64,000 nucleotides of DNA from Toxorhynchites rutilus septentrionalis (GCF_029784135.1 NC_073745.1:280709803-280773802), one strand, 5' to 3'. Counted from the first letter of the stretch, positions 34,196-46,126 are shown. Translations and numbers: made by a program. Notes: a model not told the origin generated them from the sequence alone.

Positions 34196-36089
34196 GACGT
34201 GAACTAGATAGTTTAGTACAATTACGTAAGAGAAGTTTACAGGAATCGTTTTTCGTCACGCGACATCGCGATTTACCAGGCCTTAAGTCGACGTCTGTCA
34301 TGGAGACATGATGAAAAATAAGGTAAAAAAGAAGAAAAATGAAGGCGTTCCAGGTTCTCCTTTCCATACGTCTTCCAACACTTATTTTGCACGATTATCT
34401 TGATGATATTATTATTTTTGTTATTTTTGCTGGATCAAAACTCACCGTGCTTGGTGATCTTACTATGCTGAGGAAAATCAGTGAGAATCAGTCCAAACTC
34501 CTAGTACATGTCCCCTCGTTAAGCAACGATAAGACAAACTGTTCGTAGTTAACGCAGTTAACAATACTAATACAATACGTTTAAGTTTGAAACTATCTCC
34601 ATTTAAATCCATTTTCATAAACTCCATATTCTGCAGCTTCAAGAGTGATTAAATGCTATGCATTCCAAACTCCCTGGTCTCTAACTTCTAACAAAAAAAT
34701 AACTGCTGTGGAACAGCGGAAGGCTACGAAGCAAGTAATAAATTACCGTTCCGCGCGTTGCCGAGAGTTACCGAGCCCGAGACAGCATCGGCAGCTGAGC
34801 TTTAATCCTGCACAATCAAATATACATAAGTAATGGATGAATCTCGGGGGAGCTTTAAATCTATTACGAACGCGGCTCCGCAAACGTGATGGTAATGGTA
34901 ATGGTAAAATGGTTAGCGGCAGCAATTGGTCCTTTGAGTGATTTAAGAAAAAAATCAAGCTGATTTGGCGAATGAATTTGCTTTGGAGATAGAATTAAAA
35001 TGAATGAACTGAATTGGATAGCGGTGGAATGCTTCCTTTGTATAGTACGTTTGTCATGAGTGATTACTACTCAATAGAGTGGTGTAAAACGATATTCATT
35101 TAGTTTGATGGCAATAAAACACGTTTTACCACAGAACTAATGTTAACTAATTTCAGCTCCATGAAACAGTTGGCAACTGCTCTTTGTGGTGAACAAAGTC
35201 AACAGCTGTGACTCAAACACACTTTCATCACCAATTTCAATCGCTTCGCAGCACAATGCGTTCCAGAATAGAACCCGTAGCTCATCAGTGATTCCTAGGT
35301 CCACTTGCCCGTTACTCATTCCACACATATGTGCAAAAATCATACGTTTCCAACTGTGTTGCTGTTGTCCATTTATGGCCATGACTTTGCGACCAGCTGA
35401 ATGACCATCGTGCCGTTCTAACTATCGATTTACTGTCGGAACATCTGTTTTTCGTCGCTTCAGAGCTTTCTATATGCGCGGGGGTAAAAAACACATTGCT
35501 ACGAGCAGTAATTGCGTAATTTCAAACGAATAATCGCACACAATAGTACGGAAGAGAATCGACCCGAGAACTCTCATCGGAAGCAGTATTATCATTATTA
35601 TTATATCGTCGTATGTTTCCACAAACATGCGACGAATAAATATGCGACGGATCAACTGCAACCTCGACAGTGTTGAAATTTCATGACCCGAAGCCCGAAG
35701 TAAACACTCACGCACACATGCCTTACCGAGAGCATAATTATGCGTGGTATTATGTTTGGATGGTTTGCCGGAGTAGTGAGACTCGGAGCTGGGAAGCCAG
35801 CGCTCATCTGAGATTAGTAGGGCGAAGATAGGTGCGAGAAAATACATCGAGCATCAGAATGAATTCCACCAGCTGAAGAAACGGTTGTTTCCACACAACG
35901 AATTGTCTCAATCGTAGTGGAAGACCGCATATGTGTGAGTGTAGTACGCCAAACCTTTCATACTAAACTGGCTTAATTTACTAATTAACAATGAAACACT
36001 ATGGTCGTTTCGTTTGCCCTTATTGGTCATTAAACTGGGCTTCCTCCAGAGTTATTTTGACGTAAGACTAAAGCTCAAGATATTAAACT
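34196..36089. other. Intergenic; no gene recognised
   Basis: Base composition is closer to balanced at 34740-35900, which could mark conserved or untranslated sequence. The minus-strand ORF at 35143-35382 has no domain I can name and no splice signals that tie it to a gene. Confidence 0.35.
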
Positions 36090-36270
36090 TCGTGTATTCG
36101 CACGTAGTCATAATATTTATACTCGCGCACAGTGTATCAGACCGGAAGTTGAATATTCAGTAATATTGCTTTTGTATACTATTTAGGTGTTGTTGGTATT
36201 TATTTGAAGAAGAGGGTATAATTAAATTTAAAAAAAACTCCAGAAAATATTTTTTCTCACAATCTCTCAA
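36090..36270 (+). repeat. Dispersed repeat, copy 1
   Basis: Shares ATACTCGCGCACAGTGT, GTAATATTGC and ACTCCAGAAA in order with 38180-38985. That second copy carries the TIR element at 38237-38867 in its middle. Confidence 0.5.
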
Positions 36271-36584
36271 AGTGTTAGTAAGTGAAAGTAAGCACCGGAA
36301 TATGATAAATGAAAGTATAAAGGACTTTGAAATAACATAAAAACGTACTAATCGATTGAGGTTTCGTGGGTGTATTAGTCAGAACATACCATAACTGCAT
36401 GCTTCAGAGAAACATTTTTTTACATTTAATGCAGATGGAATGTGTTTTTGGTTTTTTTTCCGAAGAGCAGAATGTACAACCTTCTAGATAGTTATCTGAT
36501 ATTCTTTGTTTCAGTGTTCTTGATAAGCTTAGAATTAATGCCTGTTTTTTATGTGAGACCGATACGCAGAAAGGTTAATTTCTA

Positions 36585-36720
36585 GACTTGGATTGGGCGA
36601 TCTTTAGAAAAACATCGATCTTAACGAATCGATTTACTACACGGCGTAGGGATCGATCCACTGATTGAATCGGTACCAAAGAATCGATCTTTGTCGAATC
36701 GGTCTGTGAAAGATCAAATG
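36585..36720 (+). repeat. Partial copy of the GATTGGGCGATC MITE
   Basis: Begins GGATTGGGCGATC and is rich in ATCGAT(T)C motifs, with the block ATCGGTACCAAAGAATCGAT shared, inverted, with the intact element at 42450-42816. Confidence 0.65.
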
Positions 36721-37122
36721 CCTTTTCTACAATTTATTTATTTATTCTATGTTTATTCAAATGTATTCCTTTATTCCTCAGTATGGAGGCCACAAACAAA
36801 TTTGGAAGTCCAAAAAAAAAATACATTTTCCATTCATCTTGTATCGTCATGGAATCATTCAATTAAATAAATTTATTGAAAAATATTATTACAAATTCAA
36901 CAACTGGTATTTGTTCAGAACTCAGTTAGCAATAATCCCATAGAATCCATTCGTGCCATACGTCTGGGATTTAGTCGACTATTTCGCTGGAACTGATGTC
37001 ATGATTCAATTTCGTCACAATATTCACTGCCAGTCTAGTGAATGTAATGGTGTAAATATAACTTTTGACCGCTTGTTTTGTGATGACCGAACTTACACAA
37101 CTGCTTTTTCAAGATTTACAAC

Positions 37123-37573
37123 TAGGATTGAGCGATCTTTAGAAAAGATCGATTAATTCACTGTTTATATTGCTACCACAGAATGGATCTTTGGAAAATC
37201 GGAAGCCTTTCTTCACTTTATTTTATTTTATTTTTTTATTATTTTATTTATTGAAATACAAATCTTTTACAGAACGTTAAAAGTTCTATAAAACATCCTC
37301 AGTAGCTGCCGCCGCTAGTTCTGATCTTGTCAACACCTGTACGAAAGTAAGTCATAGATAAATCAGACAGATTTTGTCAAAAAGTTTAGTGAAGCGATCC
37401 AAATGTTGACATTATATTCATAGAACTCGTTAAACGAACTTTGATGAGATTAAATCGATGTACACTGAGAAACAAATCTACAAAGAGTTTTTCAAAGAAT
37501 CGATCTAAAAAATCGAAAATCAGAATGGAAAAGATCGATCTTCTAAATATAGATACAAGATCGCCCAATCCGC
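37123..37573. mobile_element. Divergent copy of the GATTGGGCGATC MITE
   Basis: Left end TAGGATTGAGCGATC, right end GATCGCCCAATCC. The ATCGAT-rich interior was invaded by or diverged into T-rich sequence. No clear target duplication. Confidence 0.6.
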
Positions 37574-37599
37574 ACTGTTTATGTTACTGTAGCGCTCCT

Positions 37600-38085
37600 G
37601 GTGCTCAGATCTGGATTGTTTCGACAGCAGTTTATTTTGAAATGTTTACTATTTCAGTTCTGGAATGCTCGTTACCGTTCATTTTGCTCCAGAAAAGTTA
37701 TATTTTGATTTTGGACATCCACTCTGGAAATCCGACGTGATTTTCAAGAGCCACAAACTATCGATCGGTAGGATCATAGAAAACCTGTAAAGTTTTGGCC
37801 TGAATCGATAAATTACCACACCAGCGGAGAAGTAGTACAGTGGTGTCGCTACAATGGGATGGGTTTCTCCGAAAAGGACACCAATCCACCCAAATGCCCT
37901 CAATTCCAACCAATTGAGAAATATCGGGTAATTGTGAAATAGAAGTTGAAGAAGACCGGAAAGGTGACTTGCGATACGACAGAGATGAAGAGATTGTGAT
38001 ACAAAATAGCCGCTCAGTGTCCAAAATATGATGAGTGGTATTTGGAAGAAAGTTCGAGATTTCATCAAAACCAAATCGAATTATT
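37600..38085 (+). pseudogene. IS630/Tc1-type transposase relic, C-terminal half
   Basis: Reading across several frames gives VKFWPES (the second catalytic region, WPD changed to WPE), then NPPKCPQFQPIEKY (third acidic region), IVK-stop-KLKKTGKVTCDTTEMKRL and finally VQNMMSGIWKKVRDFIK, the usual C-terminal end of this mosquito Tc1-like family. At least two stops and two frameshifts occur. The longest open frames here are on the other strand and are shadows. Motifs match the relic at 21535-22250 in type. Confidence 0.75.
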
Positions 38086-38179
38086 TTTTTCTTTTAAGTA
38101 CAATAAATAAACTTCACTTTCATTGCCATCATTCTTATTCCATTAACATGGTTCCGAGAAGGTATGAGCTTTAGATATT

Positions 38180-38985
38180 AACCCTCCTATACACACGCGC
38201 AAAATTATAACTCGTATACTCGCGCACGGTGTCACACCCAGGTAACCAGTAAGCACTAAAAAATGGTCTTAAATCAGCACTGTATCCACATATAGAATAC
38301 TGAATAAATGCTTATTACATTCTATAAACCAATATAAGGTGGATATAATGCTAAAAAGGCGAAATATAGGGCTCTTTAAATGTTTCAGTTGCAGCCTTAA
38401 ATAAGCATTACTAAAGCTTACTTAGGGCTAACTGGGTCACTTATGATGGCAGCCTTTACTAAGCAGTTGTTTTTGATTCGTTTTTCTCTAGGAAAAAGTC
38501 ATCGAATCTATCGGGACTCGACAGAAAATAAAAAAAATCAACATTTATTGATTGGGCCCACACTGATTTATTGCAGCCATTTTATGGATGATATTGATAT
38601 ATAATTTATTTAGATTTACGGCGCACTGTTTGGAATGAGAATGAATTGTACCTTTTCTATCTGGACCACTGAAAAAGATCATGTGTGTGTGGGTCTGGAA
38701 AAAGTGGTAGCGCAAAATGCGCATATAGGGCTTTCATTAATCCTTATTTATACTTATTGATACAAGGCCTATAAGCATCAAAAAAGCAGATATTCTGCCA
38801 TTTTGTATTAGAGATGCTGAATTGGTGCTATAATAGAGCTATACGTTAATGCTTATGGTTACTTGGGCAGACTGTGCGTGTCTGTGTAATATTGCCATTG
38901 TGTATTTTTTAGGCATTATTAGAAAAATATTCAAAGGAAAAAATATAATTGAATGAAAAATACTCCAGAAAGTATTCTGACATAG
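38180..38985 (+). repeat. Dispersed repeat, copy 2, carrying an insertion
   Basis: Flanking parts (38180-38236 and 38868-38985) together match 36090-36270. The middle is the TIR element 38237-38867, so the uninterrupted copy marks the insertion boundary. Confidence 0.5.
38237..38867. mobile_element. TIR element, 631 bp
   Basis: Ends CCCAGGTAACCAGTAAGCA and the inverse CCCAAGTAACCATAAGCAT match at about 16 of 19 positions. The interior repeats TAAGCA/TGCTTA motifs in both orientations, as in foldback MITEs. No coding capacity and no certain target duplication. Confidence 0.62.
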
Positions 38986-39182
38986 GACTATGTCTTTGAT
39001 TCTTATAAAGCGAGGTTACTCTACGAAAAATGTAACGATTCATTAAGAGTTTTCGAACGCATATTACTCAAAACTGTTATTGCGACATATATTGTGTTAT
39101 ATACCATTAGACAGGAAATAGATCATGTTCTTCGTTACAAGTAAATTTAATGACAGTCCTTTTACGTTTGGTATGATGACAC

Positions 39183-39495
39183 CTTGGTTTAGAAGTCTGT
39201 ATTAGGTAAACTCATTTCAGTCGGAACAAAAATGCCCCCGACTTTCATGTATTTGCAATGTTAATTTCCCCACACTCCTTGGTAAAGTCTGTGTTAGGGA
39301 AACTCATTTCAGTCGGAACAAAAATACCCCCGACTTTCATTCATTTGCAATGGCGATTTCTCCAACGCTGCTTGGTTTTGATGTTTGTGTTAGGGAACAC
39401 ATTAAGGTGAGATAAAAAATCCCCATACTTTCATGTATTTGCGATGCCGTTTTCCCCAAGGCTGCTTGGTTATGATGACTATGTTGGGGAAACAA
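39183..39495 (+). repeat. Tandem repeat, three units of about 100 bp
   Basis: Three units each contain TTAGGGAAAC(A)CATTTCAG, a CCCCCGACTTTCAT block, ATTTGCAATG and TTTCCCCAAGGCTGCTTGGT. Similarity decays in the last unit. It is probably part of a dispersed satellite-like family. Confidence 0.75.
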
Positions 39496-39739
39496 AACGA
39501 GGCAGTTAGGACGTTTAGATATCGCTTAACATTTTCCAGTTATTCAATTGTTTATCTAATATAAAATAACATTTTATTAATTGCGATTAGAGCGTAGAAA
39601 TATTCGCTATCAATTGATGCAAACATCTTTCCGATCCAGTAAGAAATGTTCGAGTTATAAGCATTCAGAATCTTTCATTTTTTCCTGCATGTTCTGTGTT
39701 TAGGTTTTCATTTTATCCCCCATATAGCAAAAGCAGCTG

Positions 39740-40822
39740 CTCAAAGCAGCGTTCGATCGTGTTGATCATGAGATATTATTAGCAAGGCTGGCGAAAATTG
39801 GAATGTCTCCCGCTTTCGTCACATGGTTCAGATCCTACCTGTGTGATCGCATGCTGTGTGTCAAAATCGGATCTGAATTATCTGAAACATTTTCCAACTC
39901 ATCCGGAGTACCACAGGGGAGCTATTTAGGGCCACTGCTATTCGTATTATACATAAACGAAATCGACATAATCCTTCCACCTGGATGCCGGACATTTTAT
40001 GCAGACGACGTTAAGATATATATGATTATTAGGAGCCTGCACGATTGTTTGGAACTTCAAAGAATGGTAGATCGTTTTGAAATGTGGTGCACTCACAATT
40101 TCATGACAGTCAGCATCTCAAAATGTAGCATCATTTCCTTCCATCGAAAGACCAAACCAATTGTATTTGACTACTCCATCGCAGGACAACCTCTGTCAAG
40201 AGTAGCTCAAGTACGAGACTTGGGCGTTATACTGGATAGTGGCCTGACATTTCGAATACACTATAGTGACGTTATCTCTAGAGCAAATAGGCAACTTGGG
40301 TTCATTTTCAAAATCTCAACAGAGTTCCGGGATCCATTATGCCTACGATCTCTATATTGTTCATTGGTGAGATCTATTTTGGAAGCAAGTGTGGTTGCTT
40401 GGTGTCCATACCACGCTAATTGGATTGCCAGGATAGAAGCCGTGCAGCGGAAATTCGTTCGATACGCTCTCCGCTCTCTCCCGTGGATAGATCCGCTTAA
40501 CTTGCCGCCGTACGAGGATCGGTGCCAGCTTCTCGGTCTTCACACCCTTGAAAAAAGACGATCTGTAGCTCAAGCAGTTTTTATGGCGAAAGTGCTGAAA
40601 GGAGAAATTGATGCCCCGAATATCCTCGCCGAAATCAATTTCTATGTACCAGAGAGAAGACTGCGACAGCGAACTTTCTTACAGCTTGGTACACGAAATG
40701 TAGAATATGCACAACATGAACCAATTCGATATATGTGCAGTATTTTTAATGACAATTTTGAGCTATTTGATTTTTACTTGACTACTAAGACGTTTCAACA
40801 ACGACTATATTCAAGACGATAA
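39740..40822 (+). pseudogene. Jockey-type reverse transcriptase, 5'-truncated element
   Basis: An uninterrupted frame of 360 codons starts at the truncation point with LKAAFDRVDHEI and has no proper start. In order it carries SGVPQGSYLGPLLF (block 4), FYADD at 39995-40009 (catalytic), ISKCSIISF, VRDLGVILDSGLTF and a thumb or connection region, ending in a TAA at 40820-40822. An A-rich, AATAAA-containing tail follows to about 40945. Endonuclease, ORF1 and RT blocks 0-2 are missing, as expected for target-primed reverse transcription that stopped early. The intact frame suggests recent insertion. Confidence 0.85.
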
Positions 40823-40945
40823 CTGTTTGTAAATATTGTTTATTGTGTGAAATTTTGTTCGTAGAGTATAAGAATTGAAATGTTCAATAAGACAAAAAAA
40901 AGTCAGTTAAAATTAAATTAATTAAAAAATAAATAAAATAAATAA

Positions 40946-42364
40946 CCCACTTCCTGTTTTTAGTAAAAAAGAAATGTAATACATATTACAAATTAGTAAA
41001 AATTCAAATCAGTCACCCTCTACTATTTTTTCTGCTGTTATTGATTTCATATCCAACTAACTAACGTTGCTTCATTAATTGGTTTTATCATTTGCACCAT
41101 GTGAATATGACTTCAAATAGTGAAAAACGTATTGTAAAATGGGAAGTTTTAAACTTTTCTCAAAACGTATTGAAAGTCGTGGATGTTAGTCTAGTTTATA
41201 TATGTGTGTGGAACTTAAATGAAAGAGCTTATTTATGTTTCAGAAAATGACTTCATTCTTCAGCAGTTCGATACACGTTTTCAAGGGATTTTCTAACTGA
41301 TGTATGCCATCCTAAAAATAATTTTCCGGAAGGCTTCGAATTACTATTACTATTACATGTAAAAAACAGAATTCCGACCTCACTTACACCGCACTGCGGT
41401 GTAATGAATGATGCAAATTATTTACCTACAATGTATCCGAAAATGTACAAATAAAAAATTCGAATTGTTCGATTTTCCTGATCGAGATCTTCCCTTAGTA
41501 CAATCGAACATTTGATTCCACTAGTGAAGAATAGATTTCGCTCTGCAAAGGTTTTCAATCAGCCTATACTCGTTTTGATCATTAATTGAATCGGTTCAGA
41601 GAGTAATTTATTCACAAAAATTAAATTTGCGAATAATGGTTACACAAAGTGAGAAAAAAAAGACCGTAAGACCGAAATCAACGTGCAGTACGGGTTTCGC
41701 TTCTACTGTCAAAAATTGGGCTTGGAGTATACTAATCCAATTTACGTAATTGTTACATAATCCATGCCCTGTTGAAGGCGCCTCAGAAGTCAATAATTTA
41801 AAAAAAATCAAAATAAAGTGGTTCCATCGCAATCTCAGTCATGCATAGTTTTATCTGAAATCATTCGCGATATGAATTATTCGACTGTTAATGCACAAAA
41901 CTGTAAAATGCAAATTGAAAAGTCACCGTGGTTAGCTGTAATCGAATAAGCGTTATCACATTATCAATTGTGGTTGCATGTTGTGAGGAGATAATCGAAT
42001 CAAATTAAAATTCACATCACATCCTGGGAATGGTTCATCAACAGAAGGAATGCCACTGTATAAACATTGATTTTATATACCGGCAGTTAGATTATGGATT
42101 CAACTAGATAATGATGATTGGAAATATCCTTCTGAAATAACAAGTTTGAGTTACAGCCAAATGAGAAGTATTCTGGAAAAGAAAATATTGATCGTTCTTC
42201 TGGTTCGTTGATTGAAAAAGAAGGCAGCAATTCTCCAGCATGTTTTGAATTCGTGTATATTTCTACTTGAAGTGACTAGACGGAAAACCAAACTAAACCG
42301 TTCTCTTGAAAATCTTTTATTAGAATAACATGTAACTATGCATGATGGAAAAAAATCGCTTCGA
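40946..42364. other. Intergenic; no gene recognised
   Basis: AT-rich sequence with short unsupported ORFs. No TIRs or repeat families that I can place. Confidence 0.35.
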
Positions 42365-43030
42365 GCAGAGAGAGAACACTATCCGCGTTGACGTCATTGA
42401 GCTTCGTATTACGGAATGGGGGAGTAGGCATGACAATATGGGTTTGCAGTAGGATTGGGCGATGTCGGATCTCGATCTCGGTTTAATTTAAAGTACAAAA
42501 TGAATGCCCTAGAACATGTTTTTTCTGGGCTTTAAATTTGTTTGTGGTCTTCATGATGTGAAATAAAACAAAATGCTTTTGATGTTTTAATAGAAATATG
42601 AAATTTATATTACATGCCCAAAGAAAACACGACACTCCTATAGAATAAGCAGATAAATTGGAAAAAATATTTTGATTTTTCAAAGATCGATTCCACGAAG
42701 ATCGATTCGACAAAGATCGATTCTTTGGTACCGATTTAATCAGTGGATCGATTCCTACGCCATTTGGAGAATCGATTCGACAAGATCGTTCTTTTTATAA
42801 AGATCGCCCGATCCTAGTTTGCAGAAGAAATGAACACACTTTTAAAATAAAAATTATGAATGAAAATTATTTTCCCCAAATCAAAATACCCGGAGTAAAA
42901 GAAAATTACTTTTGCTTGCAGGTAGCGAAAAAATATCATACAAAAATTGTGTCTAAAGATAATCTTATATTATAATGGTAAGTTTTGGTGAGAATATCCG
43001 AAAATTCATAGAAAATAGTTTAAATTAGGA
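42365..43030 (+). mobile_element. Decayed copy of the 22467-type hAT element, host of a nested MITE
   Basis: CGCGTTGACGTCATTGAGCT and the stretches from 42817 to 43020 (AATGAACACACTTTTAAA, TTGCTTGCAGGTAGCG) match 22709-23000 in order. The element 42450-42816 sits between them. The termini are lost. Confidence 0.6.
42450..42816. mobile_element. hAT-type MITE, 367 bp, perfect 8-bp TSD
   Basis: Ends TAGGATTGGGCGAT and the inverse TAGGATCGGGCGAT, flanked by exact GTTTGCAG on both sides (42442-42449 and 42817-42824). The interior is dense in GATCGATTC motifs. It is inserted in the decayed hAT copy. Confidence 0.85.
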
Positions 43031-43407
43031 TCAGAACAACGTACTTCTAATAGGTAAATAACGCCAAGAAAAAAATTTCATATAAATTTTAGCAATTATA
43101 AACAGCCGTATGGCCGACTAATCTGATAGAGAATAGTTGGCCTCATACAAACTAATGTCGTATCCAGATGTCAACACCATTCCACGCGAATAGACGGAGA
43201 GCTGCAAAAATCTCACAAAAGCGATATGTAAGCGGAATCATTACTGTCTGCACTCCCAAAGCTTTGTTTATACGGTTCATGATTTATCGTGAGGGCACGC
43301 CACAAACTATTAATCTCAGTGGCGAAGCTACTTCTCACGCTAAAGATTACGAGATCAATTCTCAATCCCGACATTCTTCCAAAAATGGAAGTAAAGTACT
43401 CCACCAA

Positions 43408-43844
43408 AGTGTTGAAAGTCACTATAATACAGAAAGAACAAAAAACAAACTGTGTTTCTACGGAAAGATACTACATGGGCTGAAAAGTATAGGATTTTTC
43501 AATACATGGCGCTACTAAAAAAAAGAACAAGATTCATTCCGAGAGGTTCATCTGTCACTAGCTTATGTGTGAAGTTTCATGACATTTCATTTATTTGTTC
43601 ACAAACTACAAGCGTATAGAAAAAAAAAAAAGTGTTGAAAGTCACTATAATACAGAAAGAACAAAAAACAAACTGTGTTTCTACGGAAAGATACTACATG
43701 GGCTGAAAAGTATAGGATTTTTCAATACATGGCGCTACTAAAAAAAAGAACAAGATTCATTCCGAGAGGTTCATCTGTCACTAGCTTATGTGTGAAGTTT
43801 CATGACATTTCATTTATTTGTTCACAAACTACAAGCGTATAGAA
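43408..43844 (+). repeat. Near-perfect tandem duplication, period 223 bp
   Basis: The segment 43408-43621 (from AGTGTTGAAAGTCACTATAA) is repeated at 43631-43844 with almost no change, joined by an A-run. Each copy contains the mariner 5' terminus (43471 and 43694). Confidence 0.9.
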
Positions 43845-44514
43845 AATGGAAAAAGAGGAATATCATACTTTGATCAAACATTGTTTTATGATTGGAAAAC
43901 TCCTGAACAATCAATGTAGTGGTTGATGAAATCTTATTCCACTTCTGCTCCTTCGAGAGCAACAGTTTATCGGTGGTTTGGTAAATTAAAAATGCACCGT
44001 ACAAGCACCGCAGATGCACCTCGCTCTGTAAGGCCAAAAGAGGCTACGAATCCAGAAATCGTAAAACAAGTGCATCGACTCGTTTTCAACGATCGTAAAG
44101 TGAAGTTATGCGAGTTAGCTGAGACCGTAGGCATTTCAAAAGAGATATTTTGGACATAAAAAAAATATCCGCGCGATGGGTGCCGCGTTTGCTGACCATC
44201 GACCAAAAACAGCGGCGCTTTGATGATTCAACAGCCGGTTTGACGTTGTTGAAGGGTAATCGAGTGGACTTTTTCGACGTGTTGTGATGATGGATGAAAC
44301 GTGGATCCATTACCACACTCCCGAGTCCAGTTGGCAGTCTGCAGAGTGGCACTGAGGAATATTTCGAAGACTACGCTTCGTACTACAGAAAGGGAATCGA
44401 AATGTTGGAAACTCGCTATACCAAGTGTATTTCCCTATGTTGAGGAATAAATACAGCTCTGCCCAAAAAACGATTGTTTTCATTAAAAATCTCGGGACTT
44501 TTCAGCCCATGTAG
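43694..44514 (+). mobile_element. mariner element, internally deleted (821 bp)
   Basis: The ends CTACATGGGCTGAAAAGT and the inverse are flanked by TA (43692-43693 and 44515-44516). The transposase relic keeps the N-terminal start (43846), the HTH part, MDETWIHYHTPESSWQSAEW at about 44289 (first catalytic Asp), then jumps to YYRKGIEMLETRYTKCISL, the C-terminal end. The second and third Asp are deleted, and stops occur in the HTH region. Mariners are usually about 1.3 kb. Confidence 0.85.
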
Positions 44515-44729
44515 TATAACCTATTATGAAAAAAGTGCACTCTTGTTAATATTGAGAGTGCAACGGATGGTTCGGTTTTAGCTGTCTTTTGATTTTATTA
44601 AAATTTGGTGATTAAGATGATGATTAAGCAAGGATCAGGACTATGAGTTTTGAGCATTCAAGTAAAACCAAGAAATAGTTTTCATCAAATTGTTAACAAT
44701 TTGCAACTGCTTTCGGGATTGCTATAAAT

Positions 44730-45434
44730 GAATTCTCGCGTAACTTTTGAAAAGGTCCTAAGTAACAAATGTAAACAAATCGAGTTAATGGATGCACACC
44801 ATTAGCTCTTAATTATTGAACGCATTGTGAGAACAACCGTTCAAGTATCTATCCTTTTCACCTTTTTATCACCGATACAAAATATGTCCAATGTACAGAT
44901 TCTAATTTTAATTTTAAATGTACAGATTCTAATTTTAAGCACTGTTACTTAGGACGCCACTTTCCTCTGACACTTGATACGTCCGAAGTAACAAAGCAAT
45001 CAAAACAACACGAAGTCGCACTTTGGACATTTTGAGTTTTTGTTATTTTCGGGAGTAGATACCGTTTTTAGTGCAATTCTACGAGTGATAACAATAATCT
45101 GCTTTTAGCACGAAGTGCAAGTGTATGGATCGTTGTTCAGTAGTTATTTTCAAATTTTCATTGTGCAACGTAATTCGTCCAATGTACAAAGCCGTCAGTC
45201 AAAATGTCCAATGTAACATTTTTCGCTCGGAGGCTTCAATTTCAAATTAAAATCACATTACAACAGTTACGATTGGTTTTTCAAAGTTATTATTGGCAGC
45301 TAGTGGTAAAAGTAGTGATAAAGATCGATTACTTTTGAAACAATTCGCGGAACAATGTTCCGGTCTTTAACCTCGTTTTTCTCGAGTTGATGTGAATGTT
45401 ACATAGGACCTTTTCAAAAGTTACGCGAGAATTC
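44730..45434. mobile_element. Foldback MITE, 705 bp
   Basis: Ends GAATTCTCGCGTAACTTTTG ... and the inverse match over about 42 bp with one mismatch. The interior is AT-rich, non-coding, with a short direct repeat (TGTACAGATTCTAATTTTAA at about 44894 and 44921). No target duplication was resolved. Confidence 0.72.
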
Positions 45435-46126
45435 ATCATCGCAAATATATTGGTTTTGTTTTCTATACAAAGGCTTTGAACTACAAAGATAGATATTTGA
45501 AAATATTCATATAAAAAAAATCAATTTTGGACCGATTGAAGTTCGCTGGTGTAGAATAATTCGCAATACATACCTTTTACATGCTAAAAAATATGTAAGA
45601 GTGAAGAAAGAAACTATGTAGGTTAATGCCAGAAAAAAAATGTAAGATGATCGAAAAAACTTTTTTTGTTTACTTTTTTCACACAAACGCACCTTGACCC
45701 CTTGCTTTGTGGTTCATTTTTGCTGCCTACAAGTTGTACAAATAACTAGCCGACCACATGCATCAACCGCTGACTAATCACGAATGAGATGAAATTTCAC
45801 ACAGGTACTCAGATTCATAGGTTTCTATTATTTCAATAGTTTGATCCCAAAGCACGTTATGATCTAAAGCAAGTTTTTATGGTCATTAGGTAGCAAACAT
45901 CACTCGTTTACTTGTATACCCACATACTTCTGTGATGTACGCACACATTTATTCATTTGCCGCCGTCTTCGCCCTAGCCGACCAGAATGAAAAATATCAA
46001 TAAATTATACAATATTCCTAATCCTAATTTGAAACAAGCTCTTGGAAAAATTCAGATAAACTCATCACTCACTTTATTAAATGCGCAAAGACACGAGTCG
46101 AACACATTGTTGTAGCCATAGTTAGT
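45435..46126. other. Intergenic; nothing recognised
   Basis: AT-rich, no convincing ORF or repeat end. Confidence 0.35.

Noticed and set aside
35143..35382. Minus-strand ORF with LRVLFWNALCCEAIEIGDE, loosely like a peptidase C-terminus
   Set aside because: No motif could be confirmed and no splice-linked exons were found. Resemblance is too weak to report as a gene.
37679..38074. Minus-strand ORF of 131 codons, hydrophobic
   Set aside because: It is the antisense shadow of a plus-strand transposase relic with clear motifs.
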